Shown here: positions 55,890 to 64,000 of the stretch, piece after piece | Numbering within the stretch: the first letter of the stretch is position 1 | How the letters are laid out: each line of letters starts with the position of its first letter | Origin: Pictodentalium vernedei | Taxonomy: Eukaryota > Mollusca > Scaphopoda > Dentaliida > Dentaliidae | Direction of reading: 5' to 3' | DNA length: 64,000 nt | NCBI GenBank assembly: GCA_031216915.1 | Contig: CM062289.1 | Location: forward strand, 59,576,241 to 59,640,240 | Notes under the pieces: model-generated | What the model was told of the DNA's origin: nothing | What the model saw: the letters and a program-made list of their open reading frames with translations, nothing else | Databases searched by the model: none | Position numbers and translations under genes: made by a program

Positions 55890-56450
55890 AGCTATCTGAG
55901 GGCAAGTATGTCAGTACCGTACCAGTTTCCGAACTCCTTCAAGACATTGCTACAGTCTTACATACCAATTATTGACCAAAGCTATAGATATTTGTTCAGG
56001 TTGTCATGATAATGAGCTGACAACAGGTGAACATTAACTAATTGAGGGCCATCACTCCACTCAATTTGGCTGAACTGTACCAGTTTTCGAAGTCCTTCAA
56101 AACATTATTATGAAAGTCTCACATACCAAATATTGACCAAATCCTTTGATAAGTGTGCAGATCACAGTGCTAATTAGCTGAAAACAGGAAAATATTAACT
56201 AATTAAGGCCTATAACTCTGTTCAGTATGGCCCAACGGTACCAGTTTTCGGACCCATTCAATACATTGTTAAGAAAGTCTCACATACCAAACGTTGACAA
56301 AATCCATTGATATTTGAAGTTATCATACTACCGAGCTGAAAAGAGGAAAACATCAACAAATTAAGGGTCATAACTCTGCTCAGTATAGCCGAAACATACC
56401 AATTTTTTTTAACTCATTCAAGACTTTAAGAAAATGTACATCAGCCAATA
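55890..56450. repeat. Tandem repeat, about 160-bp period, 3.5 copies
   Basis: Unit starts near 55890, 56044, 56202 and 56364, each with agggccataactctgctcag-like text, then accagttttcga..ccttcaa.acattgtta.gaaagtctcacataccaa, then gctgaaaacaggaaaatatt. Copies 75-80% alike. Confidence 0.85.
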
Positions 56451-57022
56451 CTATGTCTGATGATCATCATATCCGGGAGCTCTTGGCTGAAATGGTCAAG
56501 GTGCTTAAATTGGTCAATCCGTCTGTATCCGCGGCGTATTTTTAACAAGTGTCTGTTTGATTGGGCCTAGATTACGGATATTTTGTTGTTTGTTTGTTAT
56601 TCCAAAGATGCTTGTCTCTGCCCCCTGTCGCCCAGGGTAGCGGGGGCAGTACCTTCTTAGGAATGGGACCCCAAAGTCATCAACTCAACGAATTTCCCCA
56701 CTGGGCTGACACAATAAAATTTGTTAAATATGGGGGACAAACAAGTGTATTTTTGTCAGTGTAGAGCGGCGTCAAATAATTTCGTGTATTGTATCTCTAC
56801 CACGTCACTAAGGCACGTCGGAAAATACTAATATATACCAGCTTTGTGTCCCTTCTGCGACCATGCTCCATCCACACCCTACACAAAGCTCGATATACAT
56901 GCTATACTCCGTGGTTTTAAGGTTATTATACGGAATTGCAGGCTTCCAGGGTTTACGCAATCACAAGAAGTGGGGAACACGTCTTATTATATTCTGACAC
57001 TAGTTTTATAGAAAGTTATTTT
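56451..57022. other. Non-coding DNA
   Basis: No recognised feature. Confidence 0.4.
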
Positions 57023-57035
57023 AACTGCAACTAAT

Positions 57036-57437
57036 TTATTTATTTATTTATTGTTGTTTAATGTCACATACACAATGGCTAATCATGACCGTGACAGTTT
57101 TACGGGGGGGGGGGGGGGAAGCCGGAATACCCGGAGACAACCACCGAGCAATGACGAGCAACTGTCAGCTCCTCAACATCGTAACTCCGCACTGCAGCAC
57201 AGGCAGGGTTAGATTGGTTGAAGACATGCGCACCATCGACATGCAGTACGCCTTAGTAAACGGCGTCATCGTGCACCCATGTGGACAATCGGTGTTAAAG
57301 TCCCTTGCCCACTGACACAACGCGGGAGTCCGAATCGATCGCTCAGACGGTCACCCATCCGAGGACTAACCGAGATCGACGTTGCTTAACTTCGGTGATC
57401 TGACGAGAACCGGTTACCGCAACGCCACCGCGCCCCC
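57036..57437 (-). mobile_element. SINE with 5S-rRNA-like head (SINE3 type), complete with TSD
   Basis: Minus strand. The head (complement of about 57345-57420) reads ggttctcgtcagatcaccg, aagttaagcaacgtcg and gttagtcctcggatgggtgac, which is the internal-promoter part of 5S rRNA (A box and C box). The body and tail are those of the tRNA-headed SINEs at 31360 and 51664: gaagacatgcgcaccatcgac, gggtta, ccggagacaaccaccgag and the TTTA tail. Target duplication aactg(c/t)aactaat at 57023-57035 and 57438-57450. A G-run (57106-57118) interrupts the body. Confidence 0.93.
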
Positions 57438-57714
57438 AACTGTAACTAATAGTAGAGCAACCCAGACTCCTAAAAAATCGACCCAATCAACCAACCGTTT
57501 GACAAGACGAGTCCTATGTCAAGATTTTCGTCTTAATGTACGAAATATCGTGTCACTGTTGCAATTTGAGACAGACTGTACCATTTTGTACTTTGGAATT
57601 AAAGTAGACCTTTTTATCAATAAATTGAGAGAAATAGGGAATTGGTGAAGTAGAGGAGGAGTTTAGATCCGTTGGTTAACATTTTCAGTATATCCGACCG
57701 TGCTGGATTTTAAG

Positions 57715-58243
57715 TAGGGCTGTCACGATTAATCGATTAATCGATTGTTGATCGGTCACGGCGAAATCGATTAGTATTTTTCGTTGTCGAATAATCGGTA
57801 AATTGTATCCCGTTTTAGATGTTTAATAATTAAAAGAAATTTTGATGAAAAAACTATTGTTTCTAAAGGTAAAGAGTCGATGTTAAGCCCCAAAAAGCTG
57901 TTGGAAGCATTTGTCTTCCATGTACATTCATCAAAGCTTTGATGTTCTGAAGGTTCGAACCGTCAGTGTAATAATCAAGACCGGTCGGCAGTTGCGAAGT
58001 TCGCAACTGCCGACCGGTCTTGATTATTACACTGACGGTTCAAACGTTCAGAACATCAAAGCTTTGAATGTCCCTAAAGGTTGATCGTCTTCATTGTTTA
58101 CTTGAGGTAGGTCAGCTGACTTGAACTTCATTTTTATCGACTTTAAAGAGAGAGGGAGAGGGGGTGGGGGTCATCTAGGTACGATTAATCGATTATTTGC
58201 GACGATTAATCGATTCCTAAAATGAAAATTCGTGACAGCCCTA
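57715..58243 (+). mobile_element. hAT-type palindromic MITE, family C, copy 1, with 8-bp TSD
   Basis: TSD attttaag at 57707-57714 and 58244-58251, exact. Ends TAGGGCTGTCACGA and TCGTGACAGCCCTA. Subterminal repeats of attaatcgattaatcgatt occur at both ends. The centre is a nearly perfect palindrome (about 57930-58065): catcaaagctttgatgttct, ccgtcagtgtaataatcaag, accggtcggcagttgcgaa against their complements, with only gttc or less as spacer. 529 bp; no ORF. Confidence 0.95.
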
Positions 58244-58251
58244 ATTTTAAG

Positions 58252-58683
58252 ACCGTAAAATTTGACAATTCTTATATTATCATGGTCGTTGATTCTAAAC
58301 AAATCTATTTTCAGCTGTTTTTTTGCAAAAAAACAAGTTTTTTCTGTGAAAAAATCAGTGAAAAGTATAAGAGACATGTCCACATGTATTGGAACTGAAG
58401 GAGAAAAGCTCAAGTAGGAATGGATCCTCAATGTTTTATGGTCATGATAAAGCAATTGACACTGAGAGTCCTCATGTTGCAGTGGAGCCCCAATGTACCT
58501 TGAAGCACATCTAGTCACTACAAATTCATCCTGTGTTTAAAACCACTACCGCGATATACGTCACTAGTTTATTTTTCAACACATTATAAATCGACCCTTA
58601 AAATTACAGTCTGGCAACCATTTGCCGCTATTTCTACTGTAAATTTTACGGTGATGACCGTCACTGCTAAGAGGTTCATAATA
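58252..58683. other. Non-coding DNA
   Basis: No recognised feature. Confidence 0.4.
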
Positions 58684-58707
58684 TCTAACTTAATAGAAGA
58701 TTGCTAT

Positions 58708-58762
<55 letters not shown>

Positions 58763-58998
58763 GGTTTAACGACACTTTCGACAGCCGGGGTCACCTCTTG
58801 TCGGAAAGTTTTACGGGTGGAGGAAGTCGAATAACCCGGAGAGAACCACCGAGCAACGGCGAACAACTGTCAGCTCCCCAACATACTAACTCCACCCCAG
58901 CAGGGTTACAACTTGGTATTGGTTGGAGACATGTGGATCATCGACGTGAAGCACGCCTTAGTCCACAGCACCACCATGCCCCTACGTGGGCAATCTGA
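58684..58998 (-). mobile_element. SINE-body fragment, variant T, copy 2
   Basis: Long (TTTA)n at 58704-58762, then acgacactttcgacagcc, ggtcacctcttgtcgg, tttacgggtggaggaagtc and gagagaaccaccgagca. The head side is lost after ccctacgtgggcaatctg. Same variant as 53496 and 59350. Confidence 0.8.
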
Positions 58999-59017
58999 AT
59001 TAACGAGCATTTTCTGC

Positions 59018-59051
59018 ACTAATTGTGACAGGACTTCTAGTTTCAACTGTA
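59018..59051. repeat. Solo terminal repeat of the 26913-type Tc1/mariner MITE
   Basis: tgtgacaggacttctagttt and caactg-TA match the right end at about 27203-27230 with a few changes. No partner end is found within a few hundred bases on the left. Confidence 0.55.
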
Positions 59052-59151
59052 ATGGACTATTAACATTTTGAACCCGAGAGGCAGCTTTTCCGGCACAGAA
59101 ACATGATAGGGCATACTTTCATTAAGTGAGATGGATGCTAAGTTAATGTGT

Positions 59152-59207
59152 GGGGTAGACCAATCAATATTTAGACTGCACATGGAAAATATTAATTGGT
59201 CTACCCC
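59152..59207. repeat. Hairpin shared with MITE family G
   Basis: ggggtagaccaatcaatattt and aaatattaattggtctacccc enclose a short spacer. The same arms occur at 5455-5509. The surroundings have no TTAA ends, so the hairpin is carried in a different context. Confidence 0.75.
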
Positions 59208-59329
59208 CAAATAATAAATCCGAAACCTTCCAATTGTTTCCATTGAACCGACATGGAAGATACCGCCAGTGTTCAAAGTGTTGATAAGGTGAATAATTTG
59301 AATATTTTGTTTCATATACGAAGGATTAT

Positions 59330-59620
59330 TTATTTATTGTTTGATTGATTGATTGATTGATTGATTTATGTATTTATTTATTTATTGTAGTTTAACTACA
59401 CTTTCGGCAGCCAGGGACACCTCGGGTTGGACCAATTTACGGGTGGGGGAAGCTGGAGTACCACGGCGAGCAAATGTCAGGCTCCCCAGCATACTAACTC
59501 CACACAAGCAGGGTTAGAATTGGTTGAAGACGGTGTGCAGTACCCCTTAGTGCACGCCCCCAAGTGGGTAATCTGGATTACGTGCCTTGCCCAAAGACAC
59601 AACTGATAAAAATATATTGC
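59330..59620 (-). mobile_element. SINE-body fragment, variant T, copy 3
   Basis: gattgattgattgatt and TTTA repeats (59337-59387) followed by actacactttcggcagcc, ggacacctcgggttgg, gggtgggggaagctggagta and aagcagggttagaattggttg. Diverged; head absent. Confidence 0.7.
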
Positions 59621-59948
59621 CTGCGGTTCAGTGAAAAATTTACGGTTTTCGGTTGAGGAAGCGGGAAATATTTGTAGGGGGAACTGATATGGCGAAATGT
59701 CCTGGGGAGTGTCTGGATCCCATTTCGGTTTATTGTAACTTACATGAACAATTAGTTGGCAATTAACTCAGAGTAAATGTACCGTGTACAAGAAATAAAA
59801 ATATTAATAACCAAAGGAATTCAAAATCGAAACTAAAGACAAAATCCTTGTTGGGATCATTCTTTATTCACCCCTCCCATACCTACGCTTTTTGTTATAT
59901 TTTTGTTACGCACAATCATTTGACTTCCAGACCCAGATGAGTAAGTAC

Positions 59949-60517
59949 TAGAGCTGTAGGTTAACCGAAACCGAACTAAGGTTTTTAGGTTTTTTTTTTA
60001 AAACCGAAACCGAAACCGTCGACATCCCGTAATCTAAGGTTTTTTGTTTTTTATTAAATACTCTCTTGCTGAAGAAATTCACAGAATGTAGCCATCCCAG
60101 AGTAGTGAGAGTACCCAGACACTGCCAATGGCAGTGTCTGGGTACTCTCACTACTCTGGGAAGGCTACATTCTGTGAATTTCCGACATTTCAGTTCAGTT
60201 GTGTTTGCAGCTTTCCTCAAGTTGCGTGTAAGTGCCAGACCTCGAAAAATAGCCAAGCACAATAAAAATTCTGTATATTTAGGTAATTATTATATTGGCC
60301 TTCCTGATTCTTCATGTATTATAGCTTATTTCTGGCATTCATTGAGTTTCTCTCAATTCCACTGCCATTCAGTTATGACTCCGGACATAAGAATGTAGTT
60401 TTATTGAATTTTATTTGGCCTCATGAACAAACCGAAAACCGAACCGAACCGAGGTTTTACTCTACCTGAAAAACCAAAACCGAAACCGAACAAGAAATTT
60501 AAAAACCTACAGCTCTA
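59949..60517. mobile_element. hAT-type palindromic MITE, family D, with 8-bp TSD
   Basis: TSD gtaagtac at 59941-59948 and 60518-60525, exact. Ends TAGAGCTGTAGGTT and AAAACCTACAGCTCTA. Subterminal arrays of aaccgaaaccgaaac words occur on both sides. The central palindrome (about 60070-60182) gaaattcacagaatgtagcc, atcccagagtagtgagagta, cccagacactgcca has about 52-bp arms that meet with essentially no spacer. The two open frames across it (104 and 110 codons on opposite strands) are products of the palindrome. 569 bp. Confidence 0.95.
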
Positions 60518-60525
60518 GTAAGTAC

Positions 60526-61075
60526 ACGGCATATGAATACATAACAAATAAATAAGGAAAGTTTTTAATTTAAATATAAAAAGGATGAAACCCACCTTTT
60601 CATTTCTTTTTCTGAATATAATTCTTTCAACCTCGTAGATGTCGGGAAAAATTATTCTGGAAGTTTTACAAACAGTTCTCTCGTCTCGGGGTGTGGTAAC
60701 TTTTCGCCATTTACAATTTTTTTCCAGTCAATTGTTGATCACACACGAAGATGTCTATTGGGCGCCATAATAACTACAAGACATTTGCTTTTGTATTTTA
60801 TTTACAAACATGGGAATATTTATGGTAATACTGAAACAGCAGTCTGATGGTTGGTTTTAGAGAGAAGAGAAATAAACCCAAACAAGTGGCTGGGTTGGGA
60901 GCAGCCCAGGAATATTATCCGTAACGGTTATTAAAAATGAAAAAGGCCACCAAAGTGTGTTTTTTGAAAGCTGGGAGTCATCCATCAGCCTTTAAGGGAG
61001 AGTGGAAGTTGAATATTGTCCATCTGGTCTGCCTTTAGTGGGAACAGATGACAGAAAAAAATCCACACACCCGCA
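60526..61075. other. Non-coding DNA
   Basis: No recognised feature. It ends in the AAT microsatellite at 61076. Confidence 0.4.
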
Positions 61076-61107
61076 GTAATAATAATAATAATAAAAATAA
61101 TAATAAC
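61076..61107. repeat. (AAT)n microsatellite, likely LINE 3' tail
   Basis: aataataataataataaaaa and continuing. On the minus strand it follows the LINE C-terminal frame, consistent with a simple-repeat 3' tail. Confidence 0.8.
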
Positions 61108-62029
61108 ACTTTGGCCGGTCGGTGATTTGTCGCGGTTCTCGATCGAGAAGGCCATGGTTACCCATGTGCCCCCAACTGCCTCCCTATTCCCACGCTTCTC
61201 TCCCCCCAGCACTCGGAGACGAAATGTTTGATGACATCCCTTGCCCCAATTTCACCAGTCTCTCGGATTAGCATACTAAACCTCTCCTTTGTGTCACTCA
61301 CTAACCACATGTCCCTCATTCTCCCACCCCGCATCCCCATTATACTCCAAGTGAATAATATTCTTTTAGAATGGTATATTGGGCATTCTAGAAGAAAGTG
61401 TTCCGGGGTCTCCATCACACTAAAGTTACACATCTGACTCTCCTTTTCATTGTTTTCCCAATTTGTCCCCCCAGCTTCAGGGACAGCGACCTCAGCTTGA
61501 ACAACAGTGCCCCCCTTTCCCAAAGGTGCCATCTTCAAACCCAGGCTTCTCTTTCTCACGCAAGCCAACCAAAGATCTCTTTGACCCCCACTCGCCAATT
61601 AAGGTTCCAATCCTTCATGACCCTTTCTCTGACTATTTACCCTGGTTTGCCCCTACGTCTAGGTCCGATATCTCCAATGCGTAGTTCACTTGAACCATCC
61701 ACACTGTCTTGATATTTGAGTTGAAAATACACTGGAACATTACTTTACAACATCGGCTGTCAGGGAGATTTATCAAATAATTAAGATAACGCAGGGGTTC
61801 ATCTCCAAAACCTTTGATGTACAATGCAAAAAGAATTGGCGAAATGATACACCCCTGTTTTAGGCCTATCGCCATAGGCACACGTTTTGTTATTATGTTA
61901 CCCAGGCTAAGTTCACTCTTCATATAATGCTTTCAGAATTCCAACAAACTCGCCTCCCAAGCCCAGAGTCTCAAGCATTCGCCACATATCGTCCCTCCGT
62001 ACTCTATCGTATGCCTTTTTAACGTGCAA
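61108..62029 (-). pseudogene. LINE 3' fragment with reverse transcriptase and C-terminal zinc motif
   Basis: Minus strand: KKAYDRVRRDDMW (about 62020-61985, reverse-transcriptase motif 2 region), LETLGLGGEFVGILKALYE, then in another frame PMAIGLKQGCIISPILFALYI (about 61880-61815, split here as two motifs), a gap, and VVQAEVAVPEAGG followed by CNFSVMETPEHFLLECPIYH (about 61440-61380), the CX..C..H..C-type motif near the C-terminus of several LINE clades. Several stops, and the catalytic YADD region is deleted. The 5' side is cut by a 5S-headed SINE inserted in the opposite orientation. Confidence 0.8.
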
Positions 62030-62340
62030 GGGGGCACGGTGGCGTTGCGGTAACCGGTTCTCGTCAGATCACCGAAGTTGAGCAACGTCGAGCCTGGTTA
62101 GTCCTCGGATGGGTGACTGTCTGAGCGATCGATTCGGACTCCCGCGTTGTGTCCTTGGGCAAGGCACGTAACCCTGGTTGTCCACCGTGTACTAAGGCGT
62201 ACTGCACGTCAATGGTGCGCATGTCTTCAACCACTCTAACCCTGCCTGTGCTGCAGTGCGGCGTTACAATGTTGGGGCGCTGGCAGCTGCTCCTCGTTAC
62301 TCGGTGGTTCTCTCCGGGTACTCCGGCTTCCTCCACCCAC
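62030..62340 (+). mobile_element. SINE with 5S-rRNA-like head, 3'-truncated
   Basis: ggcacggtggcgttgcggta, ccggttctcgtcagatcacc, gaagttgagcaacgtcgag and gttagtcctcggatgggtgac: 5S-derived head, then gtgtccttgggcaaggcac and the shared body to gtactccggcttcctccac. The tail is missing. It starts directly at the KAYDRV part of the LINE fragment. Confidence 0.9.
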
Positions 62341-62823
62341 ATGGTATTTTGTGCCCTCTACAACTGGTCTGCTGGAATACGAGCAAAATGTCGCAGCGAA
62401 ATCTTCTGCCCCCACCCTTCCCCAAGATGGCATCGGATCACCACGGCAACCCCTTATATCCAAGTCATTGTAGTCACAGCTTAACAGTTTTCGCACCATC
62501 AATCATCAAAGGAAGGCCTAGCAACGAAACTATTAATCTGGTATCAACTTACCATTCTCGGCACTTGTATTTTTTATTAGTAATTCCTAAAATATGTTGG
62601 AAATATTCAATTTGTATTGTCACGAAAATTGTTTTTGAGAATATTTTGTCTGTTTTGCATTGTTTTTATTTGTAGCAGCAACCACCCCTTAAAATGGTGA
62701 CGGTTGAGATATTTTTCTTTTCACGACCAATGAGCGTTTCAGCAATCTTGTTAACCTAACCGATCCACCCCATCTAACCCCATCTAAACCCTGCCTACTT
62801 TTTTTTCAGGTAAAACAATACGT
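62341..62823. other. Non-coding DNA
   Basis: No recognised feature. Confidence 0.4.
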
Positions 62824-62831
62824 GTATGAAC

Positions 62832-63367
62832 TAGGGCTGTCACGATTTTTCATTTTAGGAATCGATTAATCGTCGCAAATAATCGATTAATCGAACCTAG
62901 ATGACCCCCACCCCCTCTCCCTCTCTTTAAAGTTGATAAAAATGAAGTTCAAGTCAGCTGACCTACCTCAAGTAAACAAAGAAGACGGTCAACTTTTAGG
63001 GACATTCAAAGCTTTGATGTTCTGAACTTTTGAACCGTCAGTGTAATAATCAAGACCGGTCGGCAGTTGCGAACTTCGCAACTGCCGACCGGTCTTGATT
63101 ATTACACTGACGGTTCAAAAATTCAGAACATCAAAGCTTTGATGAATGTACATGGAAGACAAATGGTTCCAACGGCTTCTTGGGGTTTAACATCGATGTT
63201 CTTAACTCTTTACCTTTAGAAACAATAGTTTTTTCATCAAATTTTCTTTTAATTATTAAACATCTAAAACGGGATACAATTTACCGATTATTCGACAACG
63301 AAAAATACTAATCGATTTCGCCGTGACCAATCAACAATCGATTAATCGATTAATCGTGACAGCCCTA
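62832..63367 (-). mobile_element. hAT-type palindromic MITE, family C, copy 2, with 8-bp TSD
   Basis: TSD gtatgaac at 62824-62831 and 63368-63375, exact. It is the inverted copy of 57715-58243, with the same ends, ATTAATCG subterminal repeats, a purine/pyrimidine tract (ccccctctccctctct) and the central palindrome centred near 63073. About 95% identical to copy 1, so both inserted recently. Confidence 0.95.
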
Positions 63368-63375
63368 GTATGAAC

Positions 63376-64000
63376 GTCTCCATTTTCATCTTCTATCCTC
63401 TTCCCGATATTGTTTTTGGTCGGACATCTTCCTCTTCTGATTTTTAAATTTGCGACATCTGCACCGTCCTCAGTTTTCTCATATGCCTTTGACATCTACC
63501 CCTCCCTCCAACTGATTAACGTCTGGTTTGCCGCAATCCTCTAACGAGGAGACCTTCGTCAACAGAGTTCACTACCGGATTATTCCTCCCCCCTCCTTAT
63601 CTCTCAGCATTCAGTAAAAAACTTTTTTGTAAATTTCCCCCCATTGGCGCTTTCCCGACCCTCTCACTATAAATTGTACCATTTCCCTCATGTCATTCCT
63701 CACCCACTTATCATTCATGCTTTCGTCCCATTTTTCAATTAGTTTCCCAAACAATCAAGTGTTCTACTGGGCAAATAGTTTGTGTATTCTGAATTAAAAT
63801 GTTCCAATATCTCATATCTTCCTAATCTGCACATTTGGCACGCTCTTTCCTCCTCGTCTTTACCAATTCCCCCTATGCACCGGGGACTTGTATCTCACTT
63901 TGAACAACAATGACAACTCCTCTCACCCCCCCCCCCCCCACCCAAGGTTCTCCTCAAAAGCTGGCGCATCATTTTTTTGTATAAAGGTTCTAAAGAGCAC
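63376..64000 (-). pseudogene. LINE 3' fragment, second copy, cut by the window end
   Basis: Minus-strand translation in shifting frames gives GGIGKDEEERACQMCRLGRYEILEHF-type text (CX2C...H, about 63870-63790, in parts CQMCRLGRYE and EILEHF) and EKWDESMNDKWVRNDMREM (about 63735-63680), similar in layout to the C-terminal part of the LINE at 61108-62029. Strongly decayed. A C-run lies at 63927-63940. Confidence 0.6.

Noticed and set aside
57345-57420. 5S rRNA gene
   Set aside because: Only the internal promoter half of 5S rRNA is present, attached to a SINE body; the 5' part of 5S rRNA is lacking.
59948-60398. Open frames of 104 and 110 codons sharing a near-identical segment on opposite strands
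   Set aside because: They lie over the central palindrome of the hAT-type MITE, which necessarily gives the same peptide on both strands.

Overview
The window is eukaryotic: there are no dense ORFs, operons or ribosome-binding sites, one gene-like exon is flanked by splice signals, and nearly everything else is transposable-element (TE) sequence. LINE, Penelope, Crypton-like, hAT, piggyBac-like, Tc1/mariner-like and 5S/tRNA SINE sequences, together with repeats ending in a 'gtcaggtgagct' motif, suggest a marine invertebrate. A lophotrochozoan, perhaps a mollusc, is my guess; the species is not identifiable.

Layout. 0.7-5.2 kb: a broken Ty3/Gypsy LTR element (minus strand), next to a LINE endonuclease fragment (to 6.4 kb) that carries two short DNA transposons. 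7-12.5 kb: short palindromic non-autonomous transposons in otherwise empty DNA. 12.7-13.65 kb (minus): the only credible host gene, one exon of a triose-phosphate-translocator/SLC35-type membrane transporter. 15-20 kb: a decayed Crypton-type (DUF3504) recombinase fragment and an L1/Tx1-type LINE with a poly-A tail. 20-24.4 kb: a hAT-type element with a target-site duplication (TSD) and a CR1/L2-like LINE with a piggyBac-type MITE inside its reverse transcriptase. 25-38 kb: many foldback elements, a SINE, a pair of 600-bp inverted repeats, a 307-bp tandem repeat and a 49-bp satellite. 38.9-43.6 kb (minus): a nearly complete Penelope-like element with terminal direct repeats, an SGNH-hydrolase-like ORF1, reverse transcriptase and GIY-YIG endonuclease. 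45.5-50 kb: repeats built from diverged units of about 165 bp. 51-64 kb: SINEs with either a tRNA-like or a 5S-rRNA-like head on the same body, three hAT-type MITEs with exact 8-bp TSDs, and two LINE 3' fragments.

The recurring theme is the long central palindrome. Non-autonomous elements of three different superfamilies, judged from their termini and TSDs (TTAA, TA, 8 bp), all carry a nearly perfect, almost spacer-less inverted repeat in the middle. At least ten further unclassified foldbacks are present, and a LINE contains a snap-back array. No multi-gene host system, CRISPR array, tRNA gene or rRNA gene is visible.
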